A stretch of 64,000 nucleotides of DNA from Aliidiomarina indica (lineage in GTDB: Bacteria > Pseudomonadota > Gammaproteobacteria > Enterobacterales > Alteromonadaceae). The stretch covers positions 62,001 through 126,000 of the forward strand of contig NZ_JACAVQ010000002.1 of assembly GCF_015354615.1 (NCBI RefSeq). Direction: 5' to 3'. The notes under the pieces are model-generated. The model made no database searches. It saw nothing but the letters and a program-made list of their open reading frames with translations, and was not told the origin of the DNA. Positions within the stretch are counted from its first letter, which is position 1; every line of letters starts with the position of its first letter. The position numbers were made by a program, and so were the translations under genes. Of the stretch, positions 1 through 9,333 are shown in pieces.

Positions 1-309
1 CGTCATACCCGGGCTTTGTTCCGCAAAGCGTAAAACTAAGCCGACGATTTGGCGCACGCGCTCCATGGTTTGTTTTTCGTTTTCTAGTACTTTGTTGACT
101 CCGCCAAGCAAAATATCTTCGATGTGCGAGATAAGATCATCAAACATACGTGCTTTCGACGGAAAGTGGCGATAAAGCGCGGCTTCCGATACACCGACTT
201 CTGCTGCCAGCTTAGCCGTCGTAATGGGCTGGCCGATGTTCGTTTCAAGCATGTGAGCAAGTGTCCCGAGAATTTCCTCGCGACGATTCGATTTCCGAGT
301 TGTGGTCAT
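1..309 (-). CDS. slmA: Nucleoid occlusion factor SlmA (3' part missing)
   Basis: This is a TetR-family DNA-binding protein that blocks FtsZ ring assembly over the nucleoid. The visible 103 residues hold the N-terminal helix-turn-helix, with NRREEIL near residue 8 and [15 protein letters not shown] near 39-53, which is the SlmA recognition-helix signature. The ATG lies at 309-307. The gene runs off the left edge, so about half of the usual ~195 residues are missing. It follows dut and coaBC on the same strand, the order seen in E. coli. The identification is secure because both sequence and neighbourhood agree. Confidence 0.93.
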   Translation of the reverse strand, partial: MTTTRKSNRREEILGTLAHMLETNIGQPITTAKLAAEVGVSEAALYRHFPSKARMFDDLISHIEDILLGGVNKVLENEKQTMERVRQIVGLVLRFAEQSPGMT

Positions 310-368
310 CGTGTATTCCCTGATTTTTATGTTACGCCAGTTGTGGGCCGGCTTTCTCTATCGTGATG

Positions 369-827
369 TTAGTGACGTCCAGACGAGCCAAATCCGCCAT
401 CGCCACGGTCGGAGTCGCTAAATTGGCTTACCAAATTAAAGTCGACTTGAACCACAGGCACAATCACCAATTGTGCGATGCGTTCACCCGGCTCAATGGT
501 GAATCTCGTTTGTCCCCGATTCCACACAGAGACCTTCAGTTCCCCTTGATAATCTGAGTCAATGAGACCTACAAGGTTGCCTAAAACGATCCCATGCTTA
601 TGACCCAATCCTGAGCGAGGCAATATGGTGGCGGCCAACCCTGGGTCTGCAATATGAATCGCTAACCCAGTGCCGACTAATTCAGACTGCCCGGGCTCAA
701 GAGTAATCGCATGGTTTAAGCAGGCGCGTAAGTCTAAGCCGGCAGATCCGGGTGTCGCATAAGCAGGAAGGGGGAATTCTTTCCCTACGCGTGGGTCGAG
801 AATTTTTACGTCAATTGATTTTTTCAT
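369..827 (-). CDS. dut: dUTP diphosphatase (dUTPase)
   Basis: The enzyme hydrolyses dUTP to dUMP and pyrophosphate, keeping uracil out of DNA and supplying dTMP synthesis. The 152 residues match the trimeric dUTPase family in length. All five motifs are visible: [41 protein letters not shown] and the C-terminal glycine-rich arm [13 protein letters not shown] that closes over the substrate. It lies between coaBC and slmA on the same strand, 33 bp after the coaBC stop, so these three are probably co-transcribed. Confidence 0.97.
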   Translation of the reverse strand: MKKSIDVKILDPRVGKEFPLPAYATPGSAGLDLRACLNHAITLEPGQSELVGTGLAIHIADPGLAATILPRSGLGHKHGIVLGNLVGLIDSDYQGELKVSVWNRGQTRFTIEPGERIAQLVIVPVVQVDFNLVSQFSDSDRGDGGFGSSGRH

Positions 828-860
828 AGGACGTTCAGTTCTTCTTATTGTCGTTAAAAT

Positions 861-2117
861 TTAAGGTTCTTCGGGCTGAGGTGTAGTTTGCTGCGCAATA
901 TAACCTATCACTTCCGCCGCGATTGAGCTTTTGCTTTGTGCTTCAAGATGCTTTTTCTTATCTTGCCAAAATACAGTGACCGCATTGTGATCACTATTAA
1001 ATCCAATCCCTGCTTGGCTGACATCGTTGGCGATGATCATGTCTAGGTTCTTCCGTGCCATCTTGTCTTTTGCATAATTATCAAGACGCTGTGTTTCGGC
1101 TGCAAATCCAACGCAAAACGGCTTTGGCGATTGCTCAGCCACCCAGGCAAGGATATCTGGGTTCTTTACCAATGATAACTGCAAGGTATCTTTGCCATGC
1201 TGTTTTTTCATTTTTTGTGATTCCGCACTTACGGGGCGGAAATCCGCCACGGCGGCACAGCCGATAAAGATGTCCATGTCGGTTTCGGCTTGCGTAGCCT
1301 TCAACATATCTTCGGCGGTGACAACATCAACTCGCTTCACGCCACTAGGCGTATCCAAGCTCACAGGCCCAGAAATTAGCGTAACTTGAGCCCCTGCAGC
1401 TTGCGCTGCTGTGGCTAATGCGTAGCCCATTTTACCCGAGCTGTAGTTACTTAAATAACGCACAGGATCGATCGCTTCACGGGTTGGACCGGCCGTGATA
1501 ACAACATGTTTACCATGCAGGGCAGCTGGCAGCGGGGCTTTATTGAACGCACTTGTGGCGCCGAAAAAATCTTGGATGTGTTTAAGAATTTGCTGCGGTT
1601 CAAGCATCCGTCCAGCGCCGGTCTCGCCACAGGCTTGCGAGCCTTCTGCCGGCCCCCAAATCAACTTGCCGTCGTCTTGGAGTAGTCGCAGGTTTCGTTG
1701 CGTGGCAGGTGCTGACCACATCAGCCGATTCATGGCTGGTACCACAGCAATTGGAGAATCGGTGGCTAAACACAGAGTGCTAAACAAATCGTCGGCATGA
1801 CCATAGGCTAAGCGTGCCATGGCACTCGCCGTAGCAGGAGCCACCACGATTAAATCTGCCCATCGAGCTAACTCGATATGGCCCATCGCTGCCTCAGCTG
1901 CAGGATCAAGCAAATCGTCATGTACGGGATGCCCAGACACCGCCTGCAACGTAAGGGGCGTGATAAAGGCTTTAGCGCCATTGGTCATCACCACGCGCAC
2001 CTCAGTGCCTTCGTCGCGCAAACGGCGCACCAGTTCCGGGGTTTTATAAGCGGCTATTCCGCCTGTCACAATCAGCAATAGCTTACGCTTTGTAAGGCTT
2101 GCCATAGTTGTTTCCAT
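861..2117 (-). CDS. coaBC: Bifunctional phosphopantothenoylcysteine decarboxylase / phosphopantothenate-cysteine ligase
   Basis: This enzyme makes 4'-phosphopantetheine for coenzyme A by ligating cysteine to phosphopantothenate (CoaB) and decarboxylating the product (CoaC). The N-terminal flavin domain shows GGIAAYK, the catalytic His in MGHIEL (about residue 80), PAMN (about 130) and the active-site Cys in GSQACGETG (about 163). The C-terminal ligase domain shows GPTREAIDPVRYLSN and AAVADFRP. The ATG at 2117 has an AGGA about nine bases upstream. A second in-frame ATG at 2105 (MASLTKRK) aligns better with E. coli and is an alternative start. The gene is divergent from radC. Confidence 0.96.
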   Translation of the reverse strand: METTMASLTKRKLLLIVTGGIAAYKTPELVRRLRDEGTEVRVVMTNGAKAFITPLTLQAVSGHPVHDDLLDPAAEAAMGHIELARWADLIVVAPATASAMARLAYGHADDLFSTLCLATDSPIAVVPAMNRLMWSAPATQRNLRLLQDDGKLIWGPAEGSQACGETGAGRMLEPQQILKHIQDFFGATSAFNKAPLPAALHGKHVVITAGPTREAIDPVRYLSNYSSGKMGYALATAAQAAGAQVTLISGPVSLDTPSGVKRVDVVTAEDMLKATQAETDMDIFIGCAAVADFRPVSAESQKMKKQHGKDTLQLSLVKNPDILAWVAEQSPKPFCVGFAAETQRLDNYAKDKMARKNLDMIIANDVSQAGIGFNSDHNAVTVFWQDKKKHLEAQSKSSIAAEVIGYIAQQTTPQPEEP

Positions 2118-2204
2118 GCTAGTGAGTCCTTACCTTTTAAGATACCACGACAAATATCAGTTTGGCACGTTTCAATCACCTTCGCACAGAAGCAGGGAGC
2201 TACA

Positions 2205-2891
2205 ATGGAAGCAAAGGGAGCAATCAAAGCATGGGCACCAGAAGAACGGCCGCGAGAACGTCTAGCGGCACATGGACCTGGCAATTTAAGTGATTCCGAG
2301 TTACTCGCCGTCTTATTCGGTACCGGTAGCGCGGGCAAAGATGTTCTGACGTGGAGTCGCGATGTCTTGCAGGCAAGTGGAGGGCTAGCTGGGCTAATGA
2401 CTATGGAGCCACACCATTTATTGGATATTCCTGGCATTGGCCTAGCACGAAGCATGCAAATTCAAGCAATTTTAGAGCTCACTCGTCGCTATCTTGCTGC
2501 CACACTTAGAAAAGGTGAAGGTTTTACCCGCCCAGAAATGGTTCGCGACTATTTGGCGGCGCAACTTCGCCATCAAGGAAGGGAGGTATTTGTGGTGTTA
2601 TTGCTGGACAGTCAGCACCGTTTGCTGCATTATTGCGAGCTGTTTTACGGCACCATTAATGCAGCGCCGGTGTATCCGCGTGAAATCATCAAGTTGGTCA
2701 TGCGTTACAACGCTGCCGCAGTGATTCTCGCGCATAATCACCCCTCCGGTGTAGCAGAGCCAAGTGATGCAGATCAACGTGTCACCGATCGCATTGGCGC
2801 AGCGCTTCAAACGATAGATGTAAACTTGCTTGATCATTTTGTGATAGGGGCAGGGGAAACGGTCTCTTTCAAAGAGCGCGGGTGGCTGTAA
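2205..2891 (+). CDS. radC: RadC family JAB1/MPN-type protein (UPF0758, YicR-like)
   Basis: The 228-residue protein has the RadC layout. A helix-hairpin-helix segment (LDIPGIGLARSMQIQ, about residues 68-82) precedes a JAMM metalloprotease-like domain with the metal motif HNHPSG followed by SDAD. The historical link to DNA repair in E. coli has been disputed, and the molecular function is not settled. Its position next to coaBC and upstream of rpmB is the conserved gammaproteobacterial arrangement. The ATG at 2205 follows GGGAGCTACA, a usable ribosome-binding site. The family is certain; the function is not. Confidence 0.92.
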   Translation: MEAKGAIKAWAPEERPRERLAAHGPGNLSDSELLAVLFGTGSAGKDVLTWSRDVLQASGGLAGLMTMEPHHLLDIPGIGLARSMQIQAILELTRRYLAATLRKGEGFTRPEMVRDYLAAQLRHQGREVFVVLLLDSQHRLLHYCELFYGTINAAPVYPREIIKLVMRYNAAAVILAHNHPSGVAEPSDADQRVTDRIGAALQTIDVNLLDHFVIGAGETVSFKERGWL

Positions 2892-2935
2892 TCAAAAAAT
2901 TCATGGGCAAATGCACAAAAAATGCGCGGTAAAGC

Positions 2936-2964
2936 TTGTTTTTACCGGCGATTTTTAGTATAAA
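2936..2964 (+). promoter_or_regulatory. Sigma-70-type promoter for rpmB-rpmG
   Basis: TTGTTT at 2936-2941 and TATAAA at 2959-2964 are separated by 17 bp, close to the consensus for sigma-70. The bases right after the -10 (TTGCGCCC) are GC-rich, as in discriminators of stringently controlled ribosomal promoters. The promoter sits in the 148-bp gap between radC and rpmB. The stringent-control reading is an inference from base composition. Confidence 0.6.
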
Positions 2965-3039
2965 TTGCGCCCTCGATTTATAGGGCAAGGCCATCAGGGC
3001 GATTAGGCGAGCTTGCAAAGCAATTTCGGAGTAACGAAC

Positions 3040-3276
3040 ATGTCACGAGTATGTCAAGTAACAGGAAAGCGGCCAGTGGTTGGTAATAACCGCTCACACG
3101 CGAACAATGCGACCCGCCGTCGTTTCCTGCCAAACCTGCAAAGCCACCGTTTTTGGGTGGAGAGCGAGAAGCGTTTTGTTAAATTGCGCATCTCTACGAA
3201 AGGTATGCGGATCATCGATAAGAAAGGTATCGATTCAGTTCTTGCTGATCTGCGTGCTAAAGGCGTCCGGGTTTAA
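3040..3276 (+). CDS. rpmB: 50S ribosomal protein L28
   Basis: This structural protein of the large ribosomal subunit begins [17 protein letters not shown] and ends with the typical DLRAKGVRV. The 78 residues match the family length. The ATG at 3040 is preceded by CGGAG, so it is preferred over an upstream in-frame ATG at 3013 that would add nine non-homologous residues. No zinc-binding CXXC pairs are present, so this is the zinc-independent form. It is co-transcribed with rpmG, which starts 28 bp downstream. Confidence 0.98.
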   Translation: MSRVCQVTGKRPVVGNNRSHANNATRRRFLPNLQSHRFWVESEKRFVKLRISTKGMRIIDKKGIDSVLADLRAKGVRV

Positions 3277-3304
3277 TTCCGGCTAGAACGAAAGGAATAA
3301 TACG

Positions 3305-3460
3305 ATGCGTGATAAAATTCGTCTGGTTTCTTCTGCTGGTACTGGATTCTTCTACACCACAGATAAAAACAAGCGCAACATGCCGGAAAAATTTGAAATC
3401 AAAAAATTTGATCCAGTGGTTCGCAAGCACGTGATGTTCAAAGAAGCGAAAATCAAATAA
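3305..3460 (+). CDS. rpmG: 50S ribosomal protein L33
   Basis: This 51-residue ribosomal protein starts [19 protein letters not shown] and ends in lysine-rich sequence (KEAKIK). It contains no cysteine, so it is the zinc-free (C-minus) type. The start follows AAAGGAATAATACG, a good Shine-Dalgarno sequence. It is the last gene of the rpmB-rpmG operon and is followed by a strong intrinsic terminator 30 bases later. Length and sequence leave no realistic alternative. Confidence 0.98.
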   Translation: MRDKIRLVSSAGTGFFYTTDKNKRNMPEKFEIKKFDPVVRKHVMFKEAKIK

Positions 3461-3485
3461 TTTGATTCTCCACGAGTGAATATCG

Positions 3486-3519
3486 AAAAAGCCCGCAACT
3501 GGAAAGTTGCGGGTTTTTT
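3486..3519 (+). terminator. Intrinsic terminator of rpmB-rpmG
   Basis: A perfect 9-bp stem (CCCGCAACT at 3492-3500 and AGTTGCGGG at 3505-3513) with a GGAA tetraloop is followed by six T. It lies 30 bp after the rpmG stop. Confidence 0.93.
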
Positions 3520-3578
3520 GTATCTGTCATGGGTTCTCCATGCATTTGATCAGCACTGTGTCATAGGCTCGCGTTTAG

Positions 3579-4796
3579 GTGTCAAAAGCTGCATTTACTT
3601 CCGATTCATTAGAATCCACATTTCTCGCCTATACGCGGGTTCTCTCTCAGTATCGCGAATACTGGGACTTCTTGCCCTTTGCCCAGTTCGATAGCGGTTG
3701 GAGTGAGCCCAAAGTAGCCCATGCCATGGCACAGCTGACGGAAACAGACATCGAGCATTTTGAACGTGATGCAACCGCGTTATATCAGCAGATGGTTGTG
3801 CTTTTCCCTGAGGTGAAGATGCTGCCGGTGCCAGAATTACGAACGCAAACGCGGCCCGAAGTGCCGTTTTGGCTGCACACAGGTATTGGCGGACGTAAGC
3901 TCACACAAATTCAAGCGTTTGTAGCGACGCTACCGACACATGCAACGCATTCGCCTCAACACGAGAATGTGCTTGAGTGGTGCGCCGGTAAAGGCTACTT
4001 AGGCCGGTTTTTGGCATTTACCCGTAATTCTTGCGTAACCAGCGTAGAGATTGAAGCGCGCTTATGTGAACAGGGTTTAGCTGCCGCGCAAAAGTTTTCC
4101 CTATCACAGCGTTTCCTGCGAGCGAACGTGCTGTCAGAGTCTGCGACGATTCCCTTTTCAATGAACGATAGAGCTGTTGCATTGCACGCCTGTGGCGGTT
4201 TGCATACAACCTTGATGACGGAATCAGTTGCCCATGCTATTCAGGCCGTCCATATCGCCCCCTGTTGCTATCATTTGCATGGAGAAGGGCAGTACCGCCC
4301 CATGTCGCATGTGGGCCGTGCGAACGATTTAGGCTTATCTCGTGAGGCACTTAAGTTTTCCGTGCAAGGCATGGTAACCGGTGGCGATCGCATTGCTCGA
4401 TTACGGCAGCAAGAGTTATCGTGGCGGTTAAGTTATGACAGTTGGCGACAGGTCCACACCAAGGACCATCTTTATCGGCCATTGCCGTCTGCACCGAAGT
4501 CGCTATTTCAGGGGGATTTCGCAACCTTTGCGCAATGGGCTGCGCAACAGCACGGGCTAACTATCGCTGACACCGAGCAATGGCAGCCCTATTTAGCACA
4601 AGGACATAAGTTATCGGTTCAGGTGAGACGCATCGAACTTATTCGGCATGTATTTCGTCGCGTTCTCGAAACCTGGTTAGTCTTAGATCGTGCGCTTTAT
4701 CTGCATGAAGCTGGTTACAAAGTACAGGTGGAGTTGTTCTGCGACTATCAAGTCACGCCCCGTAACATGATGATTCACGCGCACTATCTATCGTGA
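3579..4796 (+). CDS. Class I SAM-dependent methyltransferase (METTL25/RRNAD1-like Methyltransf_32 type)
   Basis: The 405-residue protein has an AdoMet-binding loop, EWCAGKGYLGR, at about residues 132-142. A later VALHACGGLH segment and the hallmark PCCYHLHGEGQYRP motif (about residue 227 on) resemble the methyltransferase-32 family with a PCCY signature. The substrate is unknown; RNA or protein is possible. The reading frame begins at a GTG (3579). The first in-frame ATG is much later and would remove the conserved N-terminal segment, so GTG is chosen with some doubt. It is the first of three genes inserted between rpmG and mutM compared with E. coli. Confidence 0.8.
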   Translation: MSKAAFTSDSLESTFLAYTRVLSQYREYWDFLPFAQFDSGWSEPKVAHAMAQLTETDIEHFERDATALYQQMVVLFPEVKMLPVPELRTQTRPEVPFWLHTGIGGRKLTQIQAFVATLPTHATHSPQHENVLEWCAGKGYLGRFLAFTRNSCVTSVEIEARLCEQGLAAAQKFSLSQRFLRANVLSESATIPFSMNDRAVALHACGGLHTTLMTESVAHAIQAVHIAPCCYHLHGEGQYRPMSHVGRANDLGLSREALKFSVQGMVTGGDRIARLRQQELSWRLSYDSWRQVHTKDHLYRPLPSAPKSLFQGDFATFAQWAAQQHGLTIADTEQWQPYLAQGHKLSVQVRRIELIRHVFRRVLETWLVLDRALYLHEAGYKVQVELFCDYQVTPRNMMIHAHYLS

Positions 4797-4884
4797 TCCA
4801 ATCTATATTATTTAGCGAATCTGGCGATCTGCACGACTCGGTTTATACTACAAAAATTACAAGCCACTGATCGAGATAATAATA

Positions 4885-6135
4885 ATGAACGCTACGAATA
4901 CCCTTTCAACGGCAACACCCGTGCAAACGACAGAGCGCATGCATGTACTTGATATTCTGCGTGGCTTTGCCTTGTTCGGCATTTTGATGATGAACATCGA
5001 GTACTTTCAGCGACCGATGCAAGCAATCATGATGGGTTTGGACCAGTCGCAAACCGGAATTGATTATGTGGTCGGTTTGTTTGTTTATGTCTTTATCCAA
5101 GGCAAATTCTATACGCTGTTTTCACTACTCTTTGGAATCGGCTTTGTTATTTTCTTAGATCGGGCGAAAGCAAAAGTGGATAAGCCACGCTGGCTATTTT
5201 TCCGGCGTCTGGCCATTTTGGCAGTGATTGGCGCGGTTCACGCCTTTCTGATTTGGGCGGGTGACATTCTGCTGTCGTATGCGTTTGTCGGACTCTTTTT
5301 AATGCTGCTATTTCACAACACATCGGTGTCACGTTTGTGGAAATGGGGTTTAGCATTAATCATTTTTCCACTGGTGTTGTTCGCCCTGGGCGCTTTGGGC
5401 ATTTCCATGGCCATGCAATATGATCCGGAAGGGACGGCCATCGCCTTCGACGAGCAACATGCCGCGCTGCTCAATGACATCATGCGGGGCGACTTTATTT
5501 ATGCTCAGGGAAGCTACTGGGAAGTGGTGCAATGGCGTATCTATGAGATGGGTCAGCTGTATTTAGGCGCTGGCTTTGTTTTCTTTATTCCCTCTATATT
5601 GGCGCTATTTCTATTCGGTGCTGCCTGCGCTCGGGCAGGACTGTTCCAAGATATTGCTGGTAATATTCGCTACTTTAAACGTTTTGCGGTGTGGGGTTAC
5701 GGACTTGGTATTCCGGCAGCATTGGCCTTTGCATATCTCTCCGTGGACATGGACATAACCGTCCCCACGTACCAAGGTGCTCTTGGCTTAGCCTTACAGA
5801 CTCTCGCAAACATTGCTTTGTGCTTTGCCTACCTCAGTACGTTTGTTTTGCTGATGCATTATGGCAAACGCTGGGTGCAAATTTTCGCGCCGGCAGGACG
5901 CATGGCCTTAACCAATTATCTCCTCCACTCCATCGTGTTTACCCTGATATTTTACGGATACGGCTTAGGGCTTTATGGAGAAATAGGGCGTGCCGCGGCA
6001 ACTGGAATGGCCATTTTGCTGTATGTCGGCCAGCTCTTTGCTAGCCAATGGTGGCTGCAACGCTATCAATATGGCCCGATGGAATGGGTATGGCGTAGCT
6101 TAACCTATGGGCGCCGTCAGCCATTTAAAATTTAA
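4885..6135 (+). CDS. DUF418 (YeiB-type) multi-pass inner-membrane protein
   Basis: The 416-residue protein starts with the family signature HVLDILRGFALFGILMMNI (about residues 20-38), followed by about ten hydrophobic segments. The C-terminal third contains GRMALTNYLLHSI and a final hydrophobic span before QYGPMEWVWRSLTYG, the typical DUF418 end. YeiB-like proteins are distantly related to membrane acyltransferases; no substrate is established. The stop codon shares four bases (TTAA) with the convergent oxygenase gene. Membership is clear from the two motifs; function is open. Confidence 0.85.
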   Translation: MNATNTLSTATPVQTTERMHVLDILRGFALFGILMMNIEYFQRPMQAIMMGLDQSQTGIDYVVGLFVYVFIQGKFYTLFSLLFGIGFVIFLDRAKAKVDKPRWLFFRRLAILAVIGAVHAFLIWAGDILLSYAFVGLFLMLLFHNTSVSRLWKWGLALIIFPLVLFALGALGISMAMQYDPEGTAIAFDEQHAALLNDIMRGDFIYAQGSYWEVVQWRIYEMGQLYLGAGFVFFIPSILALFLFGAACARAGLFQDIAGNIRYFKRFAVWGYGLGIPAALAFAYLSVDMDITVPTYQGALGLALQTLANIALCFAYLSTFVLLMHYGKRWVQIFAPAGRMALTNYLLHSIVFTLIFYGYGLGLYGEIGRAAATGMAILLYVGQLFASQWWLQRYQYGPMEWVWRSLTYGRRQPFKI

Positions 6136-6881
6136 GCGGGCGGGTCGACGCGATGAGCGTTTGTGGTGTTATGGCGGAACCATCCCGTCATACTAAAGCG
6201 CTCTTTGTGGGCGACCTTGACCTCATGCACGAACATATCGCTTAGAAAAATCACCATGGTGTTTTGCTGGGGAAGAACGGTTTCAAGAACGTCACCGTTC
6301 TCCTTGTACATCACCAATGCACCGCCATCCCGCGCTTCCCATTCAGGATTTAGGTAATACACCGTAGTAAGCACTCGATTGGAACGGCCTTTAAATGCGT
6401 CCAGATGCTTTTTGTAAAAGGTACCGGCCTGATATCGCGCGAGGTGGCATTCATAGTCGAACAACCCCATAAACAAAGTACGGTTTAAATGGATACGCAA
6501 TGCATCCATTGTATCCAGATAGGCACGCTCTATGGGATGATCCGCGTGTAACCAGCGAATTTGATCACTGCGAACACGCGTGTTTAACGTATGCAGCTGT
6601 TCTCGTCCAATTCCGGCGGAATTCCAATCCGGTTCACCCAGTTGGCGTGCATAATCGTACAGGGATGTGGCTTCATGCTGCGGTAGAAACGACGGAATAA
6701 TCAAGTAACCTTTGTGTGCTAAATCGCTAAAATCAAAAGCCGCAGGATCACAAGTTAAACGGCCATCGGTCGCCGCGAGAAACTCTCGGGCTAATGATGG
6801 GTCGTCTGCTTGTGCAATGACGGGCGTTACATGATTCACAAAGCTAGCTCCAAAGGATAACGAGGTGCATAATATAGTCAT
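6132..6881 (-). CDS. 2-oxoglutarate/Fe(II)-dependent oxygenase (prolyl 4-hydroxylase-like)
   Basis: The C-terminal half has the double-stranded beta-helix ligands of 2OG oxygenases. They are H-x-D in KKHLDAF (about residues 159-161), the distal His in FVHEVK (about 219) and the 2OG-binding Arg in HKERFSMTGWF (about 228). The phrase TTVYYLNPEW is typical of the P4Hc family. Such enzymes hydroxylate proteins or small molecules; the substrate is unknown here. The start is uncertain. The first ~24 residues from the 6881 ATG look unlike the rest, and a later GTG could be used. It converges on the DUF418 gene with a 4-bp overlap. Confidence 0.82.
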   Translation of the reverse strand: MTILCTSLSFGASFVNHVTPVIAQADDPSLAREFLAATDGRLTCDPAAFDFSDLAHKGYLIIPSFLPQHEATSLYDYARQLGEPDWNSAGIGREQLHTLNTRVRSDQIRWLHADHPIERAYLDTMDALRIHLNRTLFMGLFDYECHLARYQAGTFYKKHLDAFKGRSNRVLTTVYYLNPEWEARDGGALVMYKENGDVLETVLPQQNTMVIFLSDMFVHEVKVAHKERFSMTGWFRHNTTNAHRVDPPA

Positions 6882-6934
6882 CTATCCTGTTTCAGGGTAT
6901 ACAAAAAATACTAACTTAATCAAATGGATACATA

Positions 6935-7744
6935 ATGCCCGAATTACCTGAAGTAGAAGTGAGTCGGTTAGGGATCCGTCCTCATCTAGAGCATCAGCGC
7001 GTGCGCACAGTGCGCGTGTGGCAGCCGCGTATGCGCTGGCCTATTCCTGATGCGGTTTACTTGTTGCAAGGTGAGCCTATTCACCGGGTCCGACGTCGCG
7101 CAAAATATCTACTCCTCGATAGTACCCACGGCAGTTTAATTCTGCATTTAGGGATGTCGGGCAAGCTGTGTGTGGTACCCACCGAAACGCCTCGCCTAAA
7201 GCATGATCATTTTGAGCTGGAGTTGGAAACAGGGAAAAGCTTGCGGCTGAATGATGCCCGCCGTTTCGGTGCTGTGCTTTGGCAACCTCATGATGAAGAG
7301 CATACGTTGTTAGCGAACTTAGGGCCAGAGCCTCTCACCGAGGCGTTTACCGCTGAACATTTGTTCACCCTAAGCCGAGGGCGCTCAGCACCGGTAAAGA
7401 GCTTTATTATGGATAATCATGTGGTGGTTGGTGTTGGCAATATTTATGCGAACGAAGCGCTGTTTGCCAGCGGTATCGACCCGAGACGAGCAGCAGGGCG
7501 CATTAGTAAGGCGCGTTATGCACGCCTCAGCGAACATATTAAAACGGTGCTTGCGCGAGCCATTACCCAAGGCGGTACAACCCTCAAAGACTTCACTCAG
7601 GCCGATGGCAAACCAGGCTATTTTAGTCTTGAACTTTCCGTTTATGGGCGTGCGGGACAGCCCTGTGTTGTGTGTGAGCGCCCTTTACTGCAGCAACGCA
7701 TTGGCCAACGGAATACGTTTTTTTGTGCGCACTGCCAACGTTAA
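6935..7744 (+). CDS. mutM: Formamidopyrimidine-DNA glycosylase
   Basis: MutM excises 8-oxoguanine and formamidopyrimidines and nicks the abasic site. The mature N-terminus PELPEVE supplies the catalytic Pro and Glu. Lys57 (RRRAKYLLL) is conserved, the helix-two-turn-helix contains [14 protein letters not shown], and the C-terminal zinc finger is CVVC...CAHC. The 269 residues equal the family length. The stop overlaps the convergent bioH stop by 4 bp (TTAA). Confidence 0.98.
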   Translation: MPELPEVEVSRLGIRPHLEHQRVRTVRVWQPRMRWPIPDAVYLLQGEPIHRVRRRAKYLLLDSTHGSLILHLGMSGKLCVVPTETPRLKHDHFELELETGKSLRLNDARRFGAVLWQPHDEEHTLLANLGPEPLTEAFTAEHLFTLSRGRSAPVKSFIMDNHVVVGVGNIYANEALFASGIDPRRAAGRISKARYARLSEHIKTVLARAITQGGTTLKDFTQADGKPGYFSLELSVYGRAGQPCVVCERPLLQQRIGQRNTFFCAHCQR

Positions 7745-8550
7745 CGCGTCGGTGAGTCAGCGGCAATTATCTGAGCTGCGAAGTTATCAGGCTCTGTCAT
7801 AAATGGCGCGTGCGCACTGTCTGTGAAAATGTGGCTGCGATCAGCGCTATTTTTTAAGGTCGCCTGGAGGTGATCGGCAACCTGAGCAGGAACCAAAGAA
7901 TCGCGCCGGCCATACAAGCGTATACTGGGCACTTGCAAGTGTTGTAGTTGTTGGCGCAGGTCGACCCTAGCTAACCACTCTAGCCCCGCTTTCAACGCTT
8001 CTGCGTGAGGTGCAGGCTTGCTTGCTAATAGCGACCGCATGGTCTTAATTTCAGCACGAGCCTGCGGGCTACCTAAGGCTTGCACGGCTAAAAAGCGCTC
8101 AATAGTTTTGTGCAGGTCTGTACTTAATTGCCGTTGAAACTCTTCGAGCACTGACGCTTTAATCCCCGGCCAGTTTTCCGACTGCAGGAAGTAAGGAGAA
8201 CTGGCAATGGTCACAAGCGAGTGAATACGCTGTGGCTGTTGTAATGCGATTTGAGTCGCTATTAATCCGCCCATGGACCAGCCAGCAAGTACATAAGGTT
8301 CGGTAATTTCGCCCTGCAACCTGTCGGCAACACGCGCACACGCTTGCGAAAAATCAGCATCCGTTGCGGCCCAGCCAGATTCACCAAACCCAGGTAAATC
8401 TAATGTCCACACGCGATAATGGGCAGTAAGATGATCCAGAATAGGCGTCCATATACTTTGATTGAGTCCCCACCCATGCAGCAGCACCAAATTCCGCCCC
8501 CTGTGTTGTGGGTTATGTAGGTTAAGGCTTAATTCGCTTGATTCAGTCAC
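7741..8550 (-). CDS. bioH: Pimeloyl-[acyl-carrier protein] methyl ester esterase
   Basis: BioH removes the methyl group from pimeloyl-ACP methyl ester, ending pimelate assembly in biotin synthesis. It is an alpha/beta hydrolase of 269 residues with [14 protein letters not shown] (oxyanion hole), the nucleophile elbow GWSMGG (Ser92), the acid in YGRRDSLVP and the His in [11 protein letters not shown]. It is divergent from gntX, as in E. coli, which strongly supports BioH over other hydrolases. No other biotin gene is in this window. Confidence 0.93.
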   Translation of the reverse strand: MTESSELSLNLHNPQHRGRNLVLLHGWGLNQSIWTPILDHLTAHYRVWTLDLPGFGESGWAATDADFSQACARVADRLQGEITEPYVLAGWSMGGLIATQIALQQPQRIHSLVTIASSPYFLQSENWPGIKASVLEEFQRQLSTDLHKTIERFLAVQALGSPQARAEIKTMRSLLASKPAPHAEALKAGLEWLARVDLRQQLQHLQVPSIRLYGRRDSLVPAQVADHLQATLKNSADRSHIFTDSAHAPFMTEPDNFAAQIIAADSPTR

Positions 8551-8605
8551 GGCTTGCTTTACCTATAGGCTAGGGTAATAGAACGAATAACTTTCGGGAG
8601 CAACT

Positions 8606-9292
8606 ATGGGGCGCATCATAACGGGTTGGCGGGCGTTGCGCAAAGTAGGTGCGTGTTGGCTCTGCCAGCAATATCGTGAGCTTCATCAAGGTTTATGCCA
8701 TATATGTATGCACGATCTTCCTCGCCTACCGCCGCGCAGCTGTCAGCCTTATCGTCAGGAGGCGGAATTTCATTCCCCATGCCGCATGTGGATTGCGGCG
8801 TTATCTTATGAAGCCCCAGTTGATCGTTGGTTTCAAGCTTATAAATACGGACATCAGCCCAGCCTTGCCAACACCTTCGCACAGTTGCTTGCGGCGCAAG
8901 TGATTACCACATATCAAGCACAGGGTATCTACTTGCCGGAGGCGATTGTGCCTATCCCCCTGAGCACTATGCGCTGGTTTCAGCGCGGCTATAACCAAGC
9001 GGAGCTGCTGGCTCAGGAAGTGGGTAGATTGTTAGATATTCCCGTACTGTTTCCGCTGCGCCGGCGTTATACGCGGGCGAGCACGGGATTGCATGCGCTG
9101 GAGCGATCATTGAATCTAGAGCGGGCCTTTTATCTAACGCAATCGCTGTCGGTGCAACGAGTGGCGCTGGTCGATGATATTATAACGTCAGGGGCGACCA
9201 TGGACGCCGCGGCATTGGCTCTCACGTGTGAAAGCCCGTTGCTCATTGATGGTTGGGCGCTGGCCTACACACCTGCGGTAGGAAAAAAATAA
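8606..9292 (+). CDS. gntX: ComF/GntX family phosphoribosyltransferase-like protein
   Basis: The 228-residue protein has an N-terminal four-cysteine zinc-like motif (CWLC at 17-20, CHIC at 31-34) and a C-terminal PRPP-binding loop, RVALVDDIITSGATMD. This is the ComF/GntX architecture. ComF proteins take part in natural DNA uptake in some bacteria, while the E. coli member (YhgH/GntX) has been linked to gluconate use. Its true biochemistry is unclear. Placement next to divergent bioH matches the E. coli bioH-gntX-nfuA block, except that a peptidase gene separates it from nfuA here. Confidence 0.88.
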   Translation: MGRIITGWRALRKVGACWLCQQYRELHQGLCHICMHDLPRLPPRSCQPYRQEAEFHSPCRMWIAALSYEAPVDRWFQAYKYGHQPSLANTFAQLLAAQVITTYQAQGIYLPEAIVPIPLSTMRWFQRGYNQAELLAQEVGRLLDIPVLFPLRRRYTRASTGLHALERSLNLERAFYLTQSLSVQRVALVDDIITSGATMDAAALALTCESPLLIDGWALAYTPAVGKK

Positions 9293-9312
9293 CCCCGTCA
9301 ATGACGGGGTTA
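9283..9312 (-). terminator. Intrinsic terminator of the M14 peptidase gene
   Basis: A perfect 10-bp stem (TAACCCCGTC at 9290-9299 and GACGGGGTTA at 9303-9312) is followed by a seven-T run when read on the minus strand. It lies 21 bp past the peptidase stop and overlaps the gntX stop codon. On the plus strand there is no T tract, so it serves gntX poorly. Confidence 0.85.
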
Positions 9313-9333
9313 TCGTAAGGCAAGGAGCTCGGA

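Noticed and set aside
2072-2455. 127-codon frame on the minus strand
   Set aside because: It overlaps radC and the coaBC start and has no family features. It is a shadow of radC.
3013-3276. Longer rpmB start
   Set aside because: The first nine residues (MQSNFGVTN) are not found in L28, and CGGAG fits the ATG at 3040.
9290-9312. Terminator for gntX
   Set aside because: The T run follows the stem only on the minus strand, and the hairpin includes the gntX stop itself, so it serves the peptidase gene better.
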